Origin: a virus
IMG/VR virus record: IMGVR_UViG_3300025141_016326
Span: 1 to 38,800 of that record
Length of the DNA: 38,800 nucleotides
Direction: 5' to 3' (one strand)
The notes beneath the pieces are model-generated. The model did not search any database. It was given only the letters and a program-made list of their open reading frames with translations, and was not told the origin of the DNA. Position 1 is the first letter of the stretch; every line of letters starts with the position of its first letter. Shown here one piece after another: positions 31,981-38,800 of this stretch. The position numbers and the translations under genes are program-made.

Positions 31981-33840
31981 ATGTCTAGAAGAATTCAAAA
32001 AGATATTAAAAAGAAAAAAGTAAGAAGCTATTTAAATAAAGATTTTGAATCTTTTAAATCAGACTTACTTCTATACGCAAACACTTATTTCTCCGATCAG
32101 ATATCAGACTTTTCTGATGCATCAGTGGGATCTTTGTTTCTTGAAATGGCTGCTTACGTCGGGGATGTTATGTCCTTTTACTTAGACCACCAGTTTAATG
32201 AATTAGATATTTTAACTGCTGTTGAAAGCAAGAACATTGAAAGGCTTGTTCGATCTTCCGGTGTTAAGATCAAGGGTGCTTCCCCGTCTTTTGTAGATGT
32301 TGATTTTTACATCGAGGTGCCAGCTGAGCAGGTTTCAATCAATGGTGTCATAACATCTTTGCCAAAAAATAGTGTTTTGCCCATAATAAAGAAAGGAACA
32401 ACAGTTAGTTCAAAATCAGGAATTGTATTTGAACTAACAGAGGATATTGATTTTTCTTTAAAGGATGAAAACGATAGCTATGTAGCTACATACATCGCAT
32501 CGGAAACTAATACTGAAGGTGAAGTTACAAGTCTAGTGGGAAAGGCATCAGGACAGTGCACCTCAGGTCGAACAGCTACAGAAAGTTTTTCCATACCAGA
32601 TAGATTTGAACCCTTTAGAAAGATTACGCTTTCTTCTCAGAATGTTTCTGACGTAATTGTTGTAAGAGACTCTGAGGGAAATGACTATTACGAAGTTGAT
32701 TCTCTTACTCAGGACACAGTATTTAGTAAGGTTGCCAATTTTGGCTCTGATTCAATTGAGGTTACGGATAGCATACAGCTTATTCCTGCACCCTACCGAT
32801 TTATAATCAAGTCAAGTAGAAAAACAGGCCTAACAACAATAGGATTTGGATCTGGAAGAGCTGACAGCTTAGATAATGATATTATACCGGATCCAAGCGA
32901 AGTTGCCTTACCGATGTACGGGGATAAAAAGACATTTTCAAGAGTTGCAATTGACCCAAACGCTCTCTTAGGAACGAGAACTTTGGGAGTCTCTCCTTAT
33001 AATACAAATATCACAGTTAGATATAGAGCTGGAGGAGGCATTAGCCACAATGTAGGATCTGGTCAGATAGCTTCTATTTCAAGTCTTTCCACTGAATTTG
33101 GATCAGGTGTGGCTTCTGTTACAGCAGCTAGAATAAGGGCTTCAGTTCAGATTAATAATACCAGCCCAGCAGCTGGAGGTGAAGATCCCCTGACTGAGAG
33201 CGAATTAAGAACAACAGCACTGGCATTTAGAAATTCTCAGTCAAGAATAGTTACTCGAGATGACTTGATTGCTAGAGTTTATTCTATGCCTTCTAATTTT
33301 GGCAGAGCTTTTAGGGTAGGTGTTAGATCTAATCCAAACAATCCATTGGCTTCTATGATCTCAGTTATAAGTAGAAATTCAAGCGGTTACTTGACTCTTT
33401 CACCAGATGCTCTAAAAGAAAATATAAAGATCTATATTAATCAATTTAGACTTATTTCGGATGCTATTGATATAGTTGATGCACAAATTATAAATATTGC
33501 TATTAATTATTCGATTATTACTGATGCAACTTCTAATAAAAACCTAGTCTTGCAAAGAGTCAATTCATCTATAAAGAGCTATTTAAAAATTGAAAATTTT
33601 CAAATCGATCAACCGATAGTAGTTTCAGATTTAACTAATCTTATTCTTAATACAGAGGGTGTTGTTTCTTTAGTAGATTTGAATATAGAAAATAGAACGG
33701 GAATAGTTGATGAGAGAGAGTACGCAGAAGCTACATTTGATGTTATTTCAAATCTAAGAAATAATATTTTATTTCCAGTTGAGGGAGCGATTTTTGAGCT
33801 TAAATTTCCCCAAGATGACATAGCCGGCAGTACTGTTTAG
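31981..33840 (+). CDS. 6: Baseplate wedge protein gp6-like (baseplate J)
   Basis: This 619-residue protein corresponds to the gp6/baseplate J wedge subunit, which dimerises to form the inner baseplate ring. The N-terminal part has FSDQISDFSDASVGSLFLEM, AYVGDVMSFYLDHQFNELDI and RLVRSSGVKIKGASPS, all characteristic of gp6-like proteins. The C-terminal half has LRTTALAFRNSQSRIVTRDDLIARV, the baseplate J signature of a helix followed by the VTxxDxxxxx element, and then repeating alpha/beta units. T4 gp6 is about 660 residues, so size agrees. It follows gp25 by one base and is eight bases from the next gene, which supports one late transcription unit. Confidence 0.88.
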   Translation: MSRRIQKDIKKKKVRSYLNKDFESFKSDLLLYANTYFSDQISDFSDASVGSLFLEMAAYVGDVMSFYLDHQFNELDILTAVESKNIERLVRSSGVKIKGASPSFVDVDFYIEVPAEQVSINGVITSLPKNSVLPIIKKGTTVSSKSGIVFELTEDIDFSLKDENDSYVATYIASETNTEGEVTSLVGKASGQCTSGRTATESFSIPDRFEPFRKITLSSQNVSDVIVVRDSEGNDYYEVDSLTQDTVFSKVANFGSDSIEVTDSIQLIPAPYRFIIKSSRKTGLTTIGFGSGRADSLDNDIIPDPSEVALPMYGDKKTFSRVAIDPNALLGTRTLGVSPYNTNITVRYRAGGGISHNVGSGQIASISSLSTEFGSGVASVTAARIRASVQINNTSPAAGGEDPLTESELRTTALAFRNSQSRIVTRDDLIARVYSMPSNFGRAFRVGVRSNPNNPLASMISVISRNSSGYLTLSPDALKENIKIYINQFRLISDAIDIVDAQIINIAINYSIITDATSNKNLVLQRVNSSIKSYLKIENFQIDQPIVVSDLTNLILNTEGVVSLVDLNIENRTGIVDEREYAEATFDVISNLRNNILFPVEGAIFELKFPQDDIAGSTV

Positions 33841-33848
33841 AGGAAATT

Positions 33849-35387
33849 ATGTATAGAATTCTCACTTGTAGTTCAGATACCTACATTACTAATAAAATTA
33901 TTAACAATAAATTTAGAGCTGAAGACGCCAATGTCGGGCAGGCAGGAACTATTGACATCTTTAAGCTTTATAATGAAAACTCTAGTGGATCAATTACAGG
34001 AACCATTGAGGTGTCTCGTGGTCTGTTAAAGTTTGATCTAAACCCGCTCAGACAGCTTACAGGTTCTTCTTTAGATATAAATCACTCATCTTTTAAATGT
34101 ATGTTAAAGATGTATGATGTTTACGGCGGTCAGACTACACCTTCAAGCTTTAAACTAATAGTCTTCCCGCTTTCTAAGTCTTTTGATGAAGGGATTGGCA
34201 GGGATATTGTTAATTTTTCTGATCTTGATTCTTCTAATTTTATAACAGCTTCAGTTATTGATGACACAGTGACACTTTGGGAGCATACAGGAGCAGCAAA
34301 AGAAGGACTTCTAGGATCAAATGATCTTGATATTATATCTAGCGGAAACCTCTCTGATGGAAGCGGTGTTGCAAACATCTGGAAATCACAGACATTTTCA
34401 AAAGGGAGTGAAGATCTTTCAATCAACATAACAACTATGATATCTGCTACACTCGCCAGCCAGATACCTGATTGTGGGCTTAGAGTCTCTTTCTCAGGTA
34501 CACAAGAGACAGATGATAGAACAAGGTTTGTTAAGAGGTTTGCTTCCAAAAACTCTACTAGATTTTCAAAAAGACCTAAGATAGTTGTAACCTATGATGA
34601 CTCAGTTCAAGATCATCACACAGTCTTCTTTTTTGATGTGACTGGGTCTTTGTTTTTAAATAACTTTCATAGAGGAAATCCTACTAACATACTCTCTGGA
34701 ACAAGAAGAAGAGGAATATCTGGTTCTAACTGCATGGTTCTTAAGATATTTTCTGGAGTCAACGGTTCTGGATCTTACTTTGCTAAGCAGTTATCAGCAT
34801 CTCAGCATCAGGTAGGTATTAACTTTATAACAGGTGTCTATTCAGCAACATTTGCAATTTCAGAATTTGAGAGCTCAAGTTTAAGAGAAGAGATTAAAAG
34901 TGCCGGCTCAGCCACATTTACTACTGTCTGGTCTTCTGTTGATGATACAGTTGGATACTATACAGGATCACTTGTTGTTAATACAGTTAAAAGGACATCA
35001 TTTGAAAACTCTCCGAGAAGGCTCTTTGTCAATGTAACAAATTTAAAATCAACATATGTTTCTTCAGAAAAGACCAGGTTTAGAGTTTTTGTTCAAGATG
35101 TTGGAAAGAAGATTGTTGCTACTAAGATTCCTATCGAGACTGTAAGTGAAATATTTACAGATATGCACTATAGAATCAGGGACTTTGAAACAGATGATGT
35201 TATTGTTCCTTTTGACACTGAGTCAAAAGGAACGCTTCTCTCTACAGACTCTAAGGGCATGTATTTTGATTTCTATATGGATTCCCTAGCCCCTGGTAGG
35301 ACTTATATTTTTGACTTTTTAATAAAAGATGAGGGAACAGATCTAGTATTTTCAAATGTCGCAGCTAAATTTGATATCATTAGATAG
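33849..35387 (+). CDS. Virion protein with N-terminal DNRLRE-like beta domain
   Basis: The 512-residue protein is predicted mostly beta. The N-terminal 260 residues show the DNRLRE-like layout found in secreted carbohydrate-binding and lyase proteins: an early DTYI element, EVSRGLLKFDLNPL, a KLIVFPL strand and a closing RPKIVVTYDD strand. The remainder, starting HHTVFFFDVTGSLFLNNF, is a further set of beta repeats with SGTRRRGISGSNC and NVTNLKSTYVSSEKTRFRVF. It lies between gp6 and the gp7-like gene, so it is very likely a baseplate component or attached fibre protein. It is not similar to T4 gp8 in length or motifs as far as I can see. Confidence 0.65.
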   Translation: MYRILTCSSDTYITNKIINNKFRAEDANVGQAGTIDIFKLYNENSSGSITGTIEVSRGLLKFDLNPLRQLTGSSLDINHSSFKCMLKMYDVYGGQTTPSSFKLIVFPLSKSFDEGIGRDIVNFSDLDSSNFITASVIDDTVTLWEHTGAAKEGLLGSNDLDIISSGNLSDGSGVANIWKSQTFSKGSEDLSINITTMISATLASQIPDCGLRVSFSGTQETDDRTRFVKRFASKNSTRFSKRPKIVVTYDDSVQDHHTVFFFDVTGSLFLNNFHRGNPTNILSGTRRRGISGSNCMVLKIFSGVNGSGSYFAKQLSASQHQVGINFITGVYSATFAISEFESSSLREEIKSAGSATFTTVWSSVDDTVGYYTGSLVVNTVKRTSFENSPRRLFVNVTNLKSTYVSSEKTRFRVFVQDVGKKIVATKIPIETVSEIFTDMHYRIRDFETDDVIVPFDTESKGTLLSTDSKGMYFDFYMDSLAPGRTYIFDFLIKDEGTDLVFSNVAAKFDIIR

Positions 35388-35396
35388 GTAATTAGA

Positions 35397-38300
35397 ATGA
35401 AGAAGAAAAGAGTATTAAATCTTAGACAGCCTCATTTATTTAAGCCGTCTACAGTTAGAAGGACTACCAAGCCCGGCGCTACATTTAATAAAGATGTAAA
35501 GCTTAGCACTTTATCAGATACCAATATTGAAAGTACTTCTTCTTTTAGATATGATCAGCCTGGATCTGGATTAAAGTCTACTCAAGAAATTTCAATTGAC
35601 TATAGTAAGTTTGAAAAACATACTTTTTTTAATTCTGCAGTTTCAAAGGTAAATATTGCTTTTGATAGAATTGTTAACGAATTTCCTTTTGATGGGACAG
35701 AGAGAGAAATTGAGGCTTTTATTGATTCTTTGACAGGATATGAAAAGCATATTTTTGATAGCTTTCCTAAGAATATTGGATATCTTGTATTTTCAGGAAC
35801 TGTGTCAGGTGAAGCCTATCACGAAGGGACTTATCTTAAGGTAAATGACAAGGCAGGAACAAGTTATCCTGAATTTTCTAAAAATAAAACTGGAAACAGC
35901 GTTATAAATCCTGGTTTAAGCTCTTTTTCTATTGAGATGCAAATATTTCCTCCTGCAATTGTTAACGACAATCAGGTTATCTGTCAAATGCTTAGCGGAA
36001 CAAATGGAAAATTTGGAAACGGAGGCTTCACCCTGGGATTGTCCAGCTCAGTCAGTACTAGCGAATCAACTTTGATATTTGCTGTTGTTTCTGGTACAAC
36101 ACAACTTCATGCTACTGGAACTATCAATAAGGGGCAGTGGAATCACGTATGTGCTACGTTTAATAGATCTCCTGGAGTTGGAGATTTGCTGCTCTACGCT
36201 AGCGGAAACCTAATAGCCTCATCTTCAGATTCTGCAGATGAAATGGGAACTCTTTCATTCAACTCTGTTATGCCCCTCTATATTGGATCTGGGTCAGCCC
36301 AGAGTCTCGTGCTACAGATGGAAGATCCGACTGATACAGAACAGTCACTTTGGACTCCGCAGCAGACATTTTCTGGATCAATTGATGAATTTAGATTTTT
36401 TCATAAAACAAGAAGCACTATTGATCAAAAAAATACTTCTCTAAAGGAAATATATCCGGATGATGAAGAATCTCTGCGTCTTTATTTTAAGTTTAATGAG
36501 CCGTCTGGTTCTTACAGTATTCCAGATGTAGCTCTTGATAGTTCGGGAAATTCTCTTCATACCAAAATTACAAACTTTGACTCTACAAATTCAAGATTAA
36601 CTGGATCAAATACAGACTGGGGGGTCTGTATGACAGCTGAGAAAAAATTCTTATCACCGATTTTATTTCCTTCTTTTGATAATGTAAGAGGTCTCAACGC
36701 AGACCTATTACATTCTGCTAGCTTGTTTGATAACCAAAATCCAAACATAATAACAAAATTAATACCTCCCCATTATCTCGAAATGGGATCTGAGGATCAG
36801 GGATTTAACTCTATGACTGGAAGCATGGGAGATATGATCAAATCTAATAGCGTCCCAGGGTCATCAGTTATAGGATCACCTCAGATTATGTCTGCATTTT
36901 TACTAATATGGGCAAAGTATTTTGATGAGATGAAGATCTTTATAGATCATTTTTCTAATTTAATTCATATTGACTATGATGATATAGACACAGCAGCAGA
37001 TAAATTTTTACCTTTTGTCGCTAGATATTATGGATTTGATCTTCCGGCAATATTTTCTAACACCAATCCAGAGCAGTTTATCAAAGGTGAAAATATTGAC
37101 GGCACATATTCTGTATCACCTGAATCTCTCAGTTACGTTCAAAATCAAATATGGAAGAGAATTCTAATAAACATTAGCGAGATAAGATCTGCTAAGGGAA
37201 CAAGACATTCAGTTGAAGCAGTCTTTAGAGCAGCTGGAATCGATCCAGATTCATTCTTTACAATTAGAGAGTACGGAGGTCCAACAAAGAGATCTCTGGT
37301 TGGTCTTAGGCAGTCTAGAAAGGAGGTTTCAACAGCTTTAAGCTTTACCGGAAGTCTAGCACCATGGCCAGATTCCACACTGGAAACAACTTCATCTGAT
37401 GGGCTTAACAGTTTAATGCCCATTATTAGATCACCATTTCTATCTGGATCTAGAGTTGAAGCTGGGTATCCTTTTGCAAGGGGTGGATTTAATAATGCAA
37501 AATATGTTGCAGGTGAAATAGTTACACATGGAACATCTACAGATGGCTCAGACGGTCTATTTACATCTGGGTGCTTTACATATGAAGGAACCTATGTGTT
37601 TCCAAGGCTTGTTACCGGGTCCTATCCTGTAAGCCAGAGTCTTATAAGATTTCAAGTAACTGGGTCTACAACACCTTCAGATAGAAATGGTGTTATAGCA
37701 AACCTTATAGTGGTTTCTGGTGCAAGCAACACACTGACCGGCAGTGGTTCAGATCTAAAGCTATTTGTCAGACCTTCATTTGCAACAACATCTGAAAAAT
37801 CACTTGAGATTGCCCTAACTGGGGTAAATATATTTAATGGAGATCATTGGTACGTCTCTTTTGGTAAGGTTAGGTCAGATTCACCTCATCTTGATATAAA
37901 TCCTGAAAATGCTGTCTCTTCATCATATTTTCTAAGGTGTGCTAGGCAGTCTTCTGGAGAAATTGTTGAAACACACCAGACATCTTCATTTTTTATGGAA
38001 ATTTCAAATAGAGGTGCAACTACTAACAAAAGTGTACTTTCATCAAAAGTTTCAACATATAATGCTAGCGGTGTATTTTTTGTAGTAGGTTCCCAGAGCT
38101 TTGGAGACCCTTCTGGAAATTATTTTTTAAATGATGAATCAATAACACCTGACGGAGCCGCGCGTGTAACAACTTTTGCCGGTCGATTGTCTCGGATAAG
38201 ATTCTGGAGTAAGGCACTTGAGTCGGGTGAGTGGAAAGAGCATGTAAGAAACTTTAAATCTCTTGGAGTTAAAAATCCTCTTGTTAATTTTAACTTTAAC

Positions 38301-38800
38301 ACTCTTTCATCCGGATCATTTGAGAGATTAAGAATTGATGCCACGACAGATCAGAGAGTTACAGCTTCAAATAGTCAAGGGGAGATAGAGATATTTGATT
38401 TTTCAAAAAATAGCACAATAAACTCAGAAGGTTCTGCTACACCGTGGATTGCAGCAGACCAGTCTGGTTCAGTTTCATATTATCATCTTTCAGGAACTGG
38501 ATTTGAAAAAAATAAGTCAATAATAAGACCTGAGACTTTTTATTACAGCTTTTTATCACCTAGATTTGATATTGGACAGACAGATAATAAGGTGAGAATA
38601 AGAAGCTTTAAAGATGCTGACAAGCTAAAGAATAGCAATTATGCTGGAAGTGCACCCGTGTATGAAGTCCCACCCTCTGACCAGCCTGATGATGATACTA
38701 GATTTAGTATCGATTATTCAGCTGTCAAAGCTCTAGATGAAGATATAATGAATATTTTTTCATCTCTTGAGTTTTTTGATGATGCTCTCGGTCAGCCAAA
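35397..38800 (+). CDS. Giant gp7-like baseplate wedge protein with two LamG-like domains (cut by window end)
   Basis: The frame is open from ATG 35397 to the window end (1134 complete codons, no stop). Three parts can be seen. Residues about 165-345 form a concanavalin/LamG-like domain: SFSIEMQIFPP, GQWNHVCATFN and SGSIDEFRFFHKT. Residues about 490-690 match the phage tail protein I/gp7 type, with WKRILINISEIRSAKGTRHS (K600-G-T) then VFRAAGIDPDSFFTIREYGG. Residues about 727-955 form a second LamG-like domain ending RLSRIRFWSKALESGEWKEH. T4 gp7 is about 1030 residues and joins the wedge. The gene starts nine bases after its neighbour. The end is missing, so total length is unknown. Confidence 0.75.
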   Translation, partial: MKKKRVLNLRQPHLFKPSTVRRTTKPGATFNKDVKLSTLSDTNIESTSSFRYDQPGSGLKSTQEISIDYSKFEKHTFFNSAVSKVNIAFDRIVNEFPFDGTEREIEAFIDSLTGYEKHIFDSFPKNIGYLVFSGTVSGEAYHEGTYLKVNDKAGTSYPEFSKNKTGNSVINPGLSSFSIEMQIFPPAIVNDNQVICQMLSGTNGKFGNGGFTLGLSSSVSTSESTLIFAVVSGTTQLHATGTINKGQWNHVCATFNRSPGVGDLLLYASGNLIASSSDSADEMGTLSFNSVMPLYIGSGSAQSLVLQMEDPTDTEQSLWTPQQTFSGSIDEFRFFHKTRSTIDQKNTSLKEIYPDDEESLRLYFKFNEPSGSYSIPDVALDSSGNSLHTKITNFDSTNSRLTGSNTDWGVCMTAEKKFLSPILFPSFDNVRGLNADLLHSASLFDNQNPNIITKLIPPHYLEMGSEDQGFNSMTGSMGDMIKSNSVPGSSVIGSPQIMSAFLLIWAKYFDEMKIFIDHFSNLIHIDYDDIDTAADKFLPFVARYYGFDLPAIFSNTNPEQFIKGENIDGTYSVSPESLSYVQNQIWKRILINISEIRSAKGTRHSVEAVFRAAGIDPDSFFTIREYGGPTKRSLVGLRQSRKEVSTALSFTGSLAPWPDSTLETTSSDGLNSLMPIIRSPFLSGSRVEAGYPFARGGFNNAKYVAGEIVTHGTSTDGSDGLFTSGCFTYEGTYVFPRLVTGSYPVSQSLIRFQVTGSTTPSDRNGVIANLIVVSGASNTLTGSGSDLKLFVRPSFATTSEKSLEIALTGVNIFNGDHWYVSFGKVRSDSPHLDINPENAVSSSYFLRCARQSSGEIVETHQTSSFFMEISNRGATTNKSVLSSKVSTYNASGVFFVVGSQSFGDPSGNYFLNDESITPDGAARVTTFAGRLSRIRFWSKALESGEWKEHVRNFKSLGVKNPLVNFNFNTLSSGSFERLRIDATTDQRVTASNSQGEIEIFDFSKNSTINSEGSATPWIAADQSGSVSYYHLSGTGFEKNKSIIRPETFYYSFLSPRFDIGQTDNKVRIRSFKDADKLKNSNYAGSAPVYEVPPSDQPDDDTRFSIDYSAVKALDEDIMNIFSSLEFFDDALGQP

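Noticed and set aside
2397-33496. TATAAATA octamers like the T4 late promoter at 2397-2404, 4936-4943 and 33489-33496
   Set aside because: All three lie inside coding sequences and their number is no more than expected by chance in DNA this AT-rich. None precedes a gene start at suitable distance.
34130-34549. Antisense frame of 139 codons
   Set aside because: Shadow of the DNRLRE-like virion gene; no family resemblance and no other genes on the minus strand.
1-38800. tRNA genes, rho-independent terminators and integrase or attachment sites
   Set aside because: Almost no intergenic space exists, and no cloverleaf, GC-rich hairpin with T-run or recombinase gene was recognised by eye. A dedicated tRNA or terminator search was not possible.

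Overview
The window reads as a piece of a large, AT-rich, T4-like myovirus genome (Caudoviricetes, contractile tail). The evidence is the right-hand third, which carries a gp55-type late sigma factor and a run of baseplate genes: a gp5-like hub, gp25, gp6 (baseplate J) and a gp7-like giant protein cut by the window end. Every supported gene is on the + strand. Genes overlap or touch almost everywhere, and the only gaps above 20 bases are 45 bases (25657-25701) and 51 bases (31434-31484). No rRNA, tRNA, CRISPR array, insertion sequence, integrase or terminator was found. The host cannot be named from this sequence; a marine phage is a reasonable guess from the resemblance to pelagic T4-like phages, but that is inference.

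Region 1 (1-24850) is a continuous glycan-biosynthesis island of 28 genes, unusually large for a phage. From 1 to 15235 it holds several glycosyltransferases (GT2-like and GT-B-like), three extended-SDR sugar epimerases (two of the CDP-paratose 2-epimerase type), three methyltransferase-like proteins, a NodU/CmcH-type carbamoyltransferase, a mannose-6-phosphate isomerase-type cupin, a polysaccharide deacetylase-like protein and a phytanoyl-CoA-dioxygenase-like enzyme. From 15255 to 23974 it looks like a nonulosonic-acid (sialic/pseudaminic/legionaminic-type) module: PseB-like dehydratase, radical SAM/SPASM protein, sulfotransferase-like protein, SpsF-like cytidylyltransferase, Gfo/Idh/MocA oxidoreductase, class III aminotransferase, NeuB-family synthase, sugar formyltransferase, PIG-L deacetylase and GNAT acetyltransferase. 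A short UDP-glucose dehydrogenase-like gene (23984-24850) closes the island.

Region 2 (24856-28419) is a junction: a Cas4/RecB-like PD-(D/E)XK nuclease with four cysteines, a 45-base gap, two GT4 glycosyltransferases and a small single-pass membrane protein.

Region 3 (28429-38800) is the late and structural block: gp55-like sigma factor, a small helical protein, a gp5-like hub without a visible lysozyme domain, a small beta-rich unknown, gp25, gp6, a DNRLRE-like beta protein, and a very large gp7-like protein carrying two LamG-like domains that runs off the window.

Working model (inference): the island makes and activates one or more unusual sugars, decorates them by acetyl, formyl, carbamoyl, methyl and perhaps sulfate transfer, and attaches them either to the virion or to the surface of the infected cell. 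The late genes downstream build a baseplate that itself carries carbohydrate-binding folds.
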